Shown in pieces: positions 1 through 9,848 of a stretch of 64,000 bases of DNA. Each line of letters starts with the position of its first letter. Positions within the stretch are counted from its first letter, which is position 1. The DNA is taken from NCBI GenBank assembly GCA_001970955.1, contig MPUH01000340.1:1-64000 (forward strand), written 5' to 3'. A program made the position numbers and the translations under genes. Under the pieces are notes generated by a model. The model ran no database searches. It worked only from the letters and a program-made list of their open reading frames with translations, and was not told the origin of the DNA. The stretch comes from Stentor coeruleus. Taxonomy: Eukaryota > Ciliophora > Heterotrichea > Heterotrichida > Stentoridae.

Positions 1-1085
1 ACTACTGCATATAGATTATCTGTAAAATATATTAAAATTTCAAAATACTAGGAATCAGCATGAGAATTTATTTCTTAATGAGAAGTTAGAAAATCCAAAA
101 AAGATTGATTATTTCTTATATAATGTTTAATTACTAAGATATGAGTTTAAATGAGATGGTTTGGGTATCGTAAAAATCTCCTATCATATGATTTTTTTAA
201 GTCACTTATAAATATAAAATTTTGTGATTTATACCCTAGTGCAATTTCTGCACATAAATTTATAAAAGATATAACTTTTGTGTAATTAACTGCAAAATAG
301 TAGATTTATAATAATTATAATTAAAAATTAGGAATACTTTTTATGTTCCAAGATTCATTCTGAGTATAATTAAATGCAATTTAGTTTATTATTAATGTTA
401 GTACCTTGAGTGTAAATATAACACCCTCATCATCCTTACTATAAAATTATTAGAATATATTCATCTTAAGCTCTCAAGTTTTCTGATATTTATTTTGAAT
501 TTAAAATAGTTTTTTTCATTAAATTTATTAATCATTCCATATGACTTATATAGCTTAGCATTCCACTAAAGCCCTATTGAAAAATATTTCTAATAAATTA
601 ATTTTAAAAGCTTGAATTACATATAAAATATCTAATTTCTCAATTCTTATACTATTGATTTTTTTAACTTTCTGTTATTCAAAAAAATTATAGTGATTCA
701 ATATAAAAATTTTCCTTAAAAAAAACATCAATTTATAAACCCTTTAAATTATCTCATCCTTTCTATCATCAAAACTTTCTCTATTTCTAAAGATTTTCTT
801 GTTTTATATACAAAATAATCTAATTCCTTAATACCATAATTTACTTTACCAATAAGCCTAGCATTCAACCACATTTTATATCACAAAAAAAACAAGTACT
901 CAACTTTTTATCCACTTCTATCTGTTACTTAATTAATCAGACTATCCAATGATATAAAATTAACTAAATAAAAACTCATAAAACTCACAAAAATTCCTGA
1001 CCTTAAAGTCTTATACTAAATTATTAATATTTTACCGAAATTATTTTCTCAATCTATTCAACTTATACATAAATCCTTTAGATTA
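1..1085. other. Intergenic AT-rich stretch
   Basis: No gene is visible on either strand; stops are frequent in all frames. From about 700 to 1085 the + strand is G-poor and C-containing. This is the composition seen immediately left of nearly every gene in the window, here the 3' flank of the minus-strand zinc-finger gene. The window edge prevents saying whether an upstream gene ends here. Confidence 0.6.
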
Positions 1086-1502
1086 TTATAATACACTAAT
1101 AAACGATTTAAATTTTGAACTTGTTCTAAAATCTGGTAAAATAAAGTTCGGATTTTTTACTGATATGTCATCATGAAATTCTTGGCACCAAAATGATTCA
1201 ACAATTTTTTGAATGTTTAATCCATAAGTCTTTTTCTGATGAAATTTCTTATGTGCAGACAAATGTGTACCTTGACGGAAAGTCATCCAGCATCCTAGCT
1301 CTTCACACTTATAAGGTTTTTCTCTTGTATGAGTAAACACATGCTCTTTAAGATTTTGCCTTGAAGCCAAGGACTTTTTACATATTTCACACTTAAACTT
1401 ATTCACAAGGCCATGAAAAGCTAAAATATGACGTTTAAGTATAGAGCCGCTAACATAAACTTTTTCACATCCAGTTACCGAACACTTGTATAATTCTTTC
1501 AT
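1086..1502 (-). CDS. C2H2 zinc-finger protein
   Basis: About 138 residues. Three C2H2 fingers are visible in order: YKCSVTGC...H-x4-H, FKCEICKK...H-x3-H and YKCEELGC...H-x3-H. The linkers include a canonical TREKPYKC. The first and third fingers have the wider C-x4-C spacing common in TFIIIA-like fingers. The frame is open for 19 more codons upstream (to 1559), but that extension is aromatic-rich, unlike the rest, and would leave only 17 bp to the Rab gene. The Met at 1502, directly before the first finger, is therefore preferred. A basic tail of about 45 residues follows the fingers. Likely a nuclear DNA- or RNA-binding protein; the target cannot be told from sequence. Confidence 0.8.
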   Translation of the reverse strand: MKELYKCSVTGCEKVYVSGSILKRHILAFHGLVNKFKCEICKKSLASRQNLKEHVFTHTREKPYKCEELGCWMTFRQGTHLSAHKKFHQKKTYGLNIQKIVESFWCQEFHDDISVKNPNFILPDFRTSSKFKSFISVL

Positions 1503-1576
1503 TAAGTATATAAAATATCCATTTATTCTATACCACAAAATCATATAATAAAATGACATATTTAATAACTATTCTC

Positions 1577-2206
1577 TTAGCAACACCAGGATTTATTCTT
1601 ATTGAACTCAGTCTGAAGCAATATTTTTTCTGGGCTTTTCGAAATGCTTCCTTTAGTTTTAGCCTTGTTTATAAGTTCTCTTGCTATTGAGTAAAATATG
1701 CAGCTGACATTGATATCACTTTTTGCACTGGTGTCAATATACTGAATACCTATTAGGTTAGCTTTATTCTGTGCTTCTGATACAGAAACATCCGCTTGCA
1801 TATCAGATTTATTCCCCACAAGTATTCTTAAAACATCTTCAGCAGCATATTGACTAACTTCATACACCCATTCATCAATATGGTCAAATGTATCTCTCAA
1901 AGTTTTATCAAAGACAAAAATCACAGCATCAGCTCCTCTATAATATCCAGTAATTATTGTCCTAAACCTTTCTTGTCCAGCTGTGTCCCACTAAATAACT
2001 CTTACAATTTGCAATTTCACTGAGAGACCATCAACAGTCAAGTTCTGTACAATAAAATCAACTCCTACAGTTGACTTTAAAACTTCAGGAAACTCGTGTG
2101 AGACAAATCTTCTTATAATACTTGATTTACCGACACTTGAGTCTCCTACTATTACAATTTTAAACTTGAAGTTGCTGATTAGTCCTTACACATCACTTGC
2201 TCTCAT
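1577..2206 (-). CDS. Rab-family small GTPase (two 15-nt introns)
   Basis: Joining three exons across introns at 2175-2189 and 1991-2005 gives a 199-residue Rab protein starting MRASDVNFKFKIVIVGDSS. It shows the P-loop GDSSVGKSS, switch II WDTAGQERF, the guanine motifs NKSD and SAK, and a C-terminal CC for double geranylgeranylation. All catalytic motifs are intact, so it should be an active membrane-traffic GTPase. Both introns carry an in-frame stop if retained, which is why only the last exon appears as a long frame. The subfamily is not certain. It lies upstream of the zinc-finger gene on the same strand, 75 bp away, and has a C-poor (+ strand) upstream region. Confidence 0.93.
1991..2005 (-). 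other. 15-nt intron 2 of Rab gene
   Basis: Sense sequence GTAAGAGTTATTTAG. Removal joins ...KLQI to WDTAGQERF, restoring the switch II motif. Retention puts a TAG in frame. Confidence 0.95.
2175..2189 (-). other. 15-nt intron 1 of Rab gene
   Basis: Sense sequence GTAAGGACTAATCAG. Removal joins MRASDV to NFKFKIVIVGDSS. Retention gives an immediate TAA. Confidence 0.93.
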
Positions 2207-3231
2207 TATTATTGACTAAAATTATTTAAAAATATAGGCTAGTTTGTTTATGGGATGAGAAGTTGGACTTGCTTAGGAGGTTTTTTGAGTAAACTTTAGA
2301 TTTTTGTTGGGTTCCCAGTTTTTGTTTGACGTTTGGTTGATGGATTTTTGGTTTTTTATATGTGCTTTTATTTGGGTGCTTTTTAGGTGTGATATAAGAA
2401 TGATGTGAGGTTGATGATTGGATTTCTACTTTGATGATGAGGGAAAATTATGTGACTTGAGGTTTTTTTACAGAACATTTGGGGTGATGAGCTATTGATA
2501 GGGTTGATCAGGTAACTTTGGACTGAAGACCTTATCTTGTGTTGTAGAGTTTTTAATGAGATTTCTCACGTCTTCATTGTTTATATGTGAGAAGTATATG
2601 AAAAATTAGACAATGTGCTTTAAAATGTTTATAACGTTTGTCACTTGTGATAACTAAAAATAGAAGTTTCTCTGAAATATGCTTTGAATGCATAGACTCA
2701 GAAATTATATTGGAGTTTTTGTAGTTAAAACATATAATTTCCTTTCTTATTACAAATCCAAGGAAGTGCTCTTTTAGGCTTCAAACCCTAAAAAGGGTAA
2801 AATCCACTATTATCCCTGCTTTTCAACTTCACAACTCAACTTTCATACTGAGTATAATTTCTTCAAGCAAATCTTAAAATCACGAATTTATTTTATTAGT
2901 CAAATGAATATTATTCAGAATCATTATAACTTACTACAATATAATCTGCCTACACTTTAATAATATAATAATATCAAAAAAAAGCACAAACTCCAACTTC
3001 CAGCATCGAAAATTACATCAATTCTATCAAAAATAACTCAATCAATCACCTCTTAAAAACAAAAAATAAAAATTGGGAAAAACTCTTTAAAAGTAAACAA
3101 TAATCATAATACACACCACTTTAACTAAAACCTTAACACCCACTTCTAAGCTATTTTATTTACATAAAATATCTCACATTTAAATTAAATATTAACAAAA
3201 AAAGAACAGATCTTCTAAGTTAAAATGTGAA
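2207..3231. other. Intergenic: Rab promoter side and FHA-RING 3' flank
   Basis: The first ~350 bp (2207-2560) are rich in T and G and nearly free of C on the + strand. The last ~450 bp (about 2780-3231) are A/C-rich and G-poor. The switch falls around 2600-2750. No open frame or RNA gene was recognised in between. Confidence 0.6.
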
Positions 3232-4296
3232 TTATTTAAACACTTTAACTTTATCAGAAATCTCTTTAGAACAAGTTGGACATTTCGTTATAATCATCAC
3301 ACAATGAGAACAGAAAAGATGCCCGCAAGGATAACAAAGTGTATTAGGTTCAGCAATCAAGCATATTTTGCATTCAGTTGGCAAAGCGATATTTTCTTTA
3401 TCCTCGCATTCTTCAGGGAACATAACTTGTAAAACTGTTGAACCAATTTTAATAAAATCGTCAATGTATATTGGAAATTCTTTACTAAGTTCACCTTCTG
3501 GGCTGATTCGTCTCCATGTTTTGTTTGTAGACCCTGCATCTTCAACATAAAATGAGTTATTTTCAAAGAAAATTCTTCCGTGTTTTGCGCTTAGCTGTGA
3601 GTCATCTGATATAGTGATTGGGTTTTCAATATCTCTACCAAAAGTTCCTCCATTTTTATCAAGGATATATTCTGTATCTCTAGCAGGTCCTTCATAGCCG
3701 GTTATTGTGATTTCAAAAGGTACTCCAAAAGGCGTGTATTTTATATTTGTAACCCTGAACTCACTTAAACCCATTTGGAACATAAAATTTTGTTCTAGTT
3801 GTAGTTTTTTAGAGATCATTATAAATGTCCCTGTTGTTGATCCTACATCTTTTACTAAAAACTGATTAGTATCTGGATTGTATTTAATTTCACAATGCTT
3901 TCTGCTGACAAAACTCTCATTGATAACATAATTATTTGAACCTGAATTCCTGCCAATTGTAGCACCGGTGTGGGTGATTTCGAATACTTTATATTTACAC
4001 TGTCCTTCTATAGCTTTTAAGAGCATTGATGACCATTCACAGTCTGAATCAGAGTTTTCTGATTCACTTTTTGGTAGTTCTTCTTTAAGTTTTTTCAAAC
4101 TTTCTAATAGTTTATGTCTATGCAGTCTGATACTTATTTGTAAGTCGTTGATTAAATCGTTTTCTGTGATTTGTAAAAGTAATCCGCCATCTATACCTAA
4201 TGCTTCAAACTTAGCTTTATATTGTGATAATTCAAGTGAGCTTAGCCAGTCACTTACTTGGTCTACTGTCCATTTAGAAGCTGAGCAAGTTTCCAT
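3232..4296 (-). CDS. SAM-FHA-FHA-RING protein, probable E3 ubiquitin ligase
   Basis: 354 residues, no intron. An N-terminal SAM domain (about 8-72, W-T-V-D-Q-V-S-D-W-L start) is followed by FHA1 (about 105-185: GR at 115-116, SRKH at 131-134, GST-T-GT turn), FHA2 (about 210-290: FGRD, SAKHGRI, DAGSTNKT) and a C-terminal C3HC4 RING (about 309-342: CKIC, CGHLFC, CPTC). SAM domains oligomerise, FHA domains bind phosphothreonine and RINGs recruit E2 enzymes. The inferred role is a phospho-dependent ligase. RNF8 and CHFR share FHA plus RING but have a single FHA and no N-terminal SAM. Substrates are unknown. Confidence 0.88.
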   Translation of the reverse strand: METCSASKWTVDQVSDWLSSLELSQYKAKFEALGIDGGLLLQITENDLINDLQISIRLHRHKLLESLKKLKEELPKSESENSDSDCEWSSMLLKAIEGQCKYKVFEITHTGATIGRNSGSNNYVINESFVSRKHCEIKYNPDTNQFLVKDVGSTTGTFIMISKKLQLEQNFMFQMGLSEFRVTNIKYTPFGVPFEITITGYEGPARDTEYILDKNGGTFGRDIENPITISDDSQLSAKHGRIFFENNSFYVEDAGSTNKTWRRISPEGELSKEFPIYIDDFIKIGSTVLQVMFPEECEDKENIALPTECKICLIAEPNTLCYPCGHLFCSHCVMIITKCPTCSKEISDKVKVFK

Positions 4297-5522
4297 TTAA
4301 AACTTTATATGAAATATGATAGTAATTATTTGAGAGCTTTGGAAAAAAAATTTTTTTGCACTATGGCCTTTATAGTTTTAGAAATAGAAAACCTAAGTTA
4401 TTTTATTGTATTCTCTAAATTATCTTTCGAATTTTGTATATTAAGTTTAGTAATTTTTTCTGGTTATCAATAAAAAATCAAAGATTGGAAAATTATTGTA
4501 TGACCCAAACTTGCATAGGATTAAATTTTTTATAAGTTATATTTTTATTTCATGAATAGTTCTGTAGAGCTTAGATTTTATTATAATAAATATCAGAATT
4601 ATTTATACAAGTTACAAATAAGGTTTACATTTTTCAAGCTTTAACGATTTGCTTAAATATATATCATTATTTTCGAAAGCACACTAATTAAATGAAATAA
4701 TATCAGCTAATTACAACATAAAAAAAATATTCTTTAATATTATGAATTTAAACTTAATACATTACTATACCTAATTTTCATGATGTTTTTCTAACAAAAT
4801 AATAACTTTTATTATAAAATCCCTACTCTTAATACTAGTTTTCTTGATGATTTTAAATAAAAATGAAAACACATATAGTAATTTAATTAGTTTTAAAGTG
4901 TTTGAATTGAATAAGTATTAAAATCTTCTAGCTTCAGCAATTATAACACACCAAAATAAAATTCCCACTACATCATATATCTGATCTTCAGACAAATCCA
5001 AATCTCTAATAAGCCCTAAAAAAATTTACCCTAAACCTTCCTTTTATACAACCAAATCATAATATTCCTATTTTCTAACCCGAACATCCAAACCTCATCA
5101 AAATCTTTTTACTCTAAATTCCCATCTAAAATAAAACAAAAACCCACTTCATCTCTCATATCCCCAAAGCGCCAAGCATTTAATCCTCATGAATTTTAGC
5201 ACATCTCCCATCTATAAACCAAAACACCGAAATTTTCAAAAATATCAAGTCTAAAACCACCTAAAAAGTGCATCAAAAAATCTTAACCAAATTTTACTAT
5301 AAAAAAATCCTCCTCATATTTAAACTATATCTAATCATATCATCCAACCATAACATCATCCCCATCTAACATCTTAAAACCTCATCTTTATCTATACCTT
5401 TCTATATTCCCCCATCCTCTACAATCATTCATCCTAAACTTTTTTTTATCCATCTCCCAAATTATTTCTTTTCAAATTTTCTTCCAATCCTTACAAAAAC
5501 TTCTTATAATATAAAAAGCATC
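4297..5522. other. Intergenic between divergent FHA-RING and kelch genes
   Basis: AT-rich, without a long open frame. From about 4930 to 5522 the + strand is strikingly depleted of G and rich in C (upstream of the kelch gene), whereas 4297-4560 has modestly more G than C. No promoter motif could be named. Confidence 0.6.
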
Positions 5523-7751
5523 ATGGCATGGATTCATCCTCCAGCAATAGGCTGCAGATTTTCGTTTTTACATATCCCATGTGGTCGTTGTGGGCATACA
5601 GCAGTCCTTTACAACTCTTCCCTTCTAATATTTGGTGGTTTTGACGGTAAAAGGTGGTTGAACGATCTTCATTCTTTTGACAGTACAAGTTTAGTATGGA
5701 GTCAGCCTCGTATTTTAGGTGTGTCTCCAAATCCTAGACAATATCATACAGCAGCAATCTGTGATTCTCGAATGTTCATATTTGGTGGGTATAATGGAGC
5801 AGGATGGCTTAAAGATCTAGTTGTCTTGGATTTATTAAACTATCGTTGGTTATATCCTAAAACATATGGGACTATCCCATTAGGTCGTGAAGGTCATACA
5901 ATGATATCTAATGGTAAATCATTATACATCCATGGTGGTTGGGATGGTGGTACAATAGGAGATTTATATAAGTTATCAGTTGATACATATACTTGGGAGA
6001 AAATCGAAATAATAGGGGAAAAGCCGATATTATGTGGGCATAGTGTGAATATAGTAGAAAAAGAACTGTTTATATTTGGGGGTTTTGATGGAGTTAATTG
6101 GGTCAATAGTTTATATAGATTGAATTTAGAAACTTATAATTGTGTCAAGTGTGATACTAAAGGTGAACCTATACCACGTGGATATCATTCAGCTACTTTA
6201 GTCAATAGATATATACTTATATGGGCTGGATATAATGGGAAATTTATACTTGGTGACCTTGTTGCTTTAGATACTGAAAATTTAGTTTGGTCATTACCAG
6301 ACCCATGTTTAGGTCATTTCCCTACAGCAAGAAATGCACATACTATTACGATGTTGGGCTCTGAATTGTTTATGTTTGGTGGATATAATGGAACTAGGGA
6401 TACTAATGATTTACATATACTTGAAACTGCTGCTTTTTCATCTTTGCAAGATGATATGAAAATGGGCATGAATTGTCAGGTTGGGCTTATGACTGAAATT
6501 GGATCAAGGGGGAATATTTTTATGGTTCATACAGTACTTATTATTACCAGATGTCCGAAACTTCTTCAAGCTGAAGATAGGAAGGATCTTGGTGTTAGCA
6601 AGCAAGCGCTTGAGTTATTTATTGAATATATTTATTGTGACTTGTCTTCAGAAAAAATACCAAATGCATGCTTGGATGAATTAAGATTTCTGGCTGTCGG
6701 GTTGGGTTTAGAACGATTGAAGCATTTGTGTAATAATGAAATGGAAACTGTGGATTCAACTTTGACTAGCGATATTATGCATATAAGGTCTTTAGCTGAA
6801 CACTCCGACTTTACAGTTGAAATTGAAAACACTGAGTTTTTACTACACAAAGTAATCCTCGCAGCAAGGTGTCCTTATTTCCGGGCAATGTTCCAAACCA
6901 GGATGTCTGAAAACTCAAAAAACCGTATGACCCTGGAAGGTTTTAGAATAGGAGCATTTGAATTTATCATTGAATGGATATACTCTGACAAATTCAGTCC
7001 TCTTTTTGGTAACACAAAACTTGAAGTTGATGAGTTTATCGAAATCCTCATCCAAAGCAACATGCTTGGTTTAGAAAGTTTAATGAGAATGACTGAAATG
7101 GCAGCTCAAGATACTATAAACGTTGATAATGTTATAAAACTATTTGAAGTAGCCTATTCATTAGGTGCAATAAGACTAAAAAGCTATGCAGTTAATTTTA
7201 TATTAAGGGAATTTGATAAGGTCGCATTAAAAAAAGATCTGTCGAACTTAAGCGAAGGAGCTTTTGAAGAGTTGAATTTATATTTACCTAGAAGACTTAA
7301 AAGGCAGACAAGCAAAAATGGTTTTTTCCCTAGTATAAATTATGTGAAATTGGATAGAGCTCATGGATTTATGTCAAGTAAATTAGATATCAAACCTCAT
7401 GACCCGAAAAGTTTAAAACTACCAAGTAGTGATTTGAAGGGAATTTTATCTTTACGTAATCCTTTGAGTAGTACTGAGAGTAAAAGTCAAATTATAAAGC
7501 ATTCATCACCACAGATGAAACAGTCGAGGTTTAGGAGAACAGACAGGACGAGGACACATAATAAGAAAATTAATGCTTCTGAGCCTATTGATCTTATAGT
7601 ACAAGGCATATCACCAAGATCAAATCATTCAGGTGAAAGAAGTCCTGTGCTGAAATACGCAGGCCTGCACATTTCTTCAAGTGTTGGAGCGCTTTACCAG
7701 CATACAATGAGCGAGTTGACAGGAAGCTCTAAGTTTTTACTTTACAAATAG
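5523..7751 (+). CDS. Kelch / double-BTB protein, LZTR1-like
   Basis: 742 residues, no intron. The first ~310 residues hold six kelch blades (recurring GH-or-YHT, LxIFGGxxG and W motifs). A degenerate BTB (about 325-400, VHTVLIITRCPKL), then a good BTB (about 425-520, FLLHKVILAARCPYFRAMF) and a BACK-like helical region follow. The tail (about 610-742) is basic and Ser-rich. Six kelch repeats followed by two BTBs is the arrangement of LZTR1, a CUL3 substrate adaptor for Ras-type GTPases. The same role here is inference. The first BTB is weak and may not bind CUL3. Start chosen at the ATG just ahead of the first blade. Confidence 0.87.
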   Translation: MAWIHPPAIGCRFSFLHIPCGRCGHTAVLYNSSLLIFGGFDGKRWLNDLHSFDSTSLVWSQPRILGVSPNPRQYHTAAICDSRMFIFGGYNGAGWLKDLVVLDLLNYRWLYPKTYGTIPLGREGHTMISNGKSLYIHGGWDGGTIGDLYKLSVDTYTWEKIEIIGEKPILCGHSVNIVEKELFIFGGFDGVNWVNSLYRLNLETYNCVKCDTKGEPIPRGYHSATLVNRYILIWAGYNGKFILGDLVALDTENLVWSLPDPCLGHFPTARNAHTITMLGSELFMFGGYNGTRDTNDLHILETAAFSSLQDDMKMGMNCQVGLMTEIGSRGNIFMVHTVLIITRCPKLLQAEDRKDLGVSKQALELFIEYIYCDLSSEKIPNACLDELRFLAVGLGLERLKHLCNNEMETVDSTLTSDIMHIRSLAEHSDFTVEIENTEFLLHKVILAARCPYFRAMFQTRMSENSKNRMTLEGFRIGAFEFIIEWIYSDKFSPLFGNTKLEVDEFIEILIQSNMLGLESLMRMTEMAAQDTINVDNVIKLFEVAYSLGAIRLKSYAVNFILREFDKVALKKDLSNLSEGAFEELNLYLPRRLKRQTSKNGFFPSINYVKLDRAHGFMSSKLDIKPHDPKSLKLPSSDLKGILSLRNPLSSTESKSQIIKHSSPQMKQSRFRRTDRTRTHNKKINASEPIDLIVQGISPRSNHSGERSPVLKYAGLHISSSVGALYQHTMSELTGSSKFLLYK

Positions 7752-7828
7752 TGGATATTATATAATGTTTTACTTATAAAAAGTACCACTTATACGGGTT
7801 TTTTAATTAAGAATATTATAAGTATAAG

Positions 7829-8638
7829 ATGAATGATTCTGAAAAATCATATGTGAGATCTATAAGTCCTATTGTTATGAGAAGTTTAAGTACAACAAGG
7901 GCTACGAGTAGGATGCCTAATTATGATAAAGTAAGAAAGCATATTAATGCTATTAGTAAAAGTGTTTTTAAAACTGAAGTTAATCAACACCCGATATTGT
8001 CTTTGGAAAAAGCAGTACTTAGAGGAACAGGCACTGAGAAGTTTCTGTCTAAACCACGGAAGTCACCTATGCCAGTTCTTACAAAATTAGAAGTGTTGCT
8101 GAAAAAAGAGCATAAAATCAATTCGTCAGGTAAGCAAATTGTTAAACTTCCTAAACTTCCTTTTGGCCAACACCATACTTATAATGAAGAACTAGTATTC
8201 GTAGATAAGCATTTTGTCCATGAACGTTCAGAATCCTTACAAATCCAAGAACTGCGAGATCTTTCAAGAAAGTTCAAACTAGGTGAGAGAATCCGTTCAA
8301 AAAGAAACCATAGCAAGCTTAAAGCAAATTTAAAAACCAAATGCAATAAAGAAGTATATGATATGGAAGGAGGAAAGTTAATTGTAAATATCGAAAATGA
8401 GGCAATAAAAAGCTATGAAGCTGATAAAAGCAAGTATATAGTTAAGCATCATTATGCTTATCAAACTTTTAGAAAAGTAATATTGAATAGTAGTCCTCAA
8501 ATAGTCCGCAAGAATACACTAGAAAAAATAAAAATAGCAAATTCAATGCTTAAAAGACTATATAAAACTCCAGAAAAAAATGTTGGAGAACTTGAACGGC
8601 AACTGACAATGCGATACCCAGCTTTGTTTGTGAATTAA
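7829..8638 (+). CDS. Uncharacterised basic protein, 269 aa
   Basis: No recognised domain. The protein is lysine-rich with a Ser/Arg-rich N-terminus (about 1-30) and no membrane segment. It contains short K/R clusters and an RSKRNH stretch that could act as a nuclear or microtubule-binding signal. It lies 77 bp downstream of the kelch gene on the same strand and ends 25 bp from the convergent phosphatase gene. The uninterrupted frame and its position between two well-supported genes argue that it is real. Confidence 0.7.
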   Translation: MNDSEKSYVRSISPIVMRSLSTTRATSRMPNYDKVRKHINAISKSVFKTEVNQHPILSLEKAVLRGTGTEKFLSKPRKSPMPVLTKLEVLLKKEHKINSSGKQIVKLPKLPFGQHHTYNEELVFVDKHFVHERSESLQIQELRDLSRKFKLGERIRSKRNHSKLKANLKTKCNKEVYDMEGGKLIVNIENEAIKSYEADKSKYIVKHHYAYQTFRKVILNSSPQIVRKNTLEKIKIANSMLKRLYKTPEKNVGELERQLTMRYPALFVN

Positions 8639-8663
8639 TAACTGTGATTTAATATTAAGATAA

Positions 8664-9848
8664 TTATTCTGATTGGATAATAGAAACAATGACTGTAATG
8701 TCATCTTTTTTACCACCCTGCCATACAGAAGAACAACTAGACATACGATCTTGGAAAGGGCAACGATTATTGCTATATGACCTTTTGAAAGCTCGAAAGG
8801 TTAGCTGTGAAGCTATTGTATTGACTCCTGATTTCAAGTTGGCTTTGATGATTTTCTGAATTTCTTCAGTGTAGAGATTATCAAAAAGCCCATCGGTACC
8901 CATAACTATAATATCCCCTTCATTTATAGTTATTGAGTATTCATCTGAATCAATCCTATCAGTAATAGGAAGATTGGTATATAGGTCACATCCTGGTTTA
9001 AGGAAATTTAATTGAGTTTGGGTAAATTCCTTTGAGATTTGGAATGGAGTTTGGGCATTATAGTACTTAGCTGAGGTTTGGAAGACTAATCTAAGTTTTG
9101 AGTCATGATTCCTGAAAAGTAACAAGCCACAGTCACCAAGATTAGAGACGTGAAGCCGATTTTTTATTAATGACGCTATTAGGCACGTTGAACTCCCACC
9201 GCTCTTTACTGAGTTTAAAGCTTCTTGTATTAATTTCCTACCTTGCAATGAGTGATTACCGCTATTCACTAATTCCTCACATTTTTGCATCAACTCTGTA
9301 GAGAAATCCTTACTAGAAATTCCACATTTTGTATACAAACTTCCAACGCCATCAGCAATGCCAAGAACATTAGTTGTAAAAAAAAATGCATCTTCATTTC
9401 TTAGTTCATCTTTCGCTATTGTCTTACAGCTGCTTTTAAATTGAAAAGCAATTTTATGTTTTTTTACTTTTACTCTATAATGTTCAAGTAAATTTATGCA
9501 TTTTGCCATAGGGCTTTGAATATAATTCACAAGCCTATGAGAGTTATTTAATTTCATAGGATATTTTTGGTTTAATATCTCAGAATCTTTAGACTTTATA
9601 AAAAACTCAGATTCTGGGCTTAGCCAAAGTTCTATGAAATATTCTTGGTGTGAAAGTGAATATATCATAGGATACTCTTTGTATTGATTTTTATGAGACA
9701 AGCATAGAATGTATGGAAATAAAGAGTATCCCTTATTTACTGATATTCTGTGAAGAGTTCTCTCTTTTTTTCTGTTGTTTTTTGCTTGAATATAATACAT
9801 AAAGTTACGAATTGATCTTATAGCTTTGATTATATACAGCTCAGCCAT
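8664..9848 (-). CDS. PP2C-type Ser/Thr phosphatase, PPTC7-like
   Basis: About 394 residues. PP2C motifs appear in order: NEDAFFF and GIADGVGS (metal-binding Asp), GGSSTCLIASL, NLGDCGLLLFR, GDIIVMGTDGLFDNL and GGKKDDITVIVS. The GSSTC and NLGDxG signatures match the PPTC7/Azr1 branch, a mitochondrial-matrix phosphatase in other eukaryotes. The N-terminal ~40 residues are basic and could be a mitochondrial presequence (inference). The frame's first codon is TTG, so the ATG at 9848 is taken as the start. A ~110-residue N-terminal extension precedes the catalytic domain. A decayed relative of the last ~75 codons lies at 11046-11275. Confidence 0.9.
   Translation of the reverse strand: MAELYIIKAIRSIRNFMYYIQAKNNRKKERTLHRISVNKGYSLFPYILCLSHKNQYKEYPMIYSLSHQEYFIELWLSPESEFFIKSKDSEILNQKYPMKLNNSHRLVNYIQSPMAKCINLLEHYRVKVKKHKIAFQFKSSCKTIAKDELRNEDAFFFTTNVLGIADGVGSLYTKCGISSKDFSTELMQKCEELVNSGNHSLQGRKLIQEALNSVKSGGSSTCLIASLIKNRLHVSNLGDCGLLLFRNHDSKLRLVFQTSAKYYNAQTPFQISKEFTQTQLNFLKPGCDLYTNLPITDRIDSDEYSITINEGDIIVMGTDGLFDNLYTEEIQKIIKANLKSGVNTIASQLTFRAFKRSYSNNRCPFQDRMSSCSSVWQGGKKDDITVIVSIIQSE

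Noticed and set aside
1086-1559. Longer N-terminus for the zinc-finger protein from 1559
   Set aside because: The extra residues are aromatic-rich, unlike the rest, and would leave only 17 bp after the upstream Rab gene.
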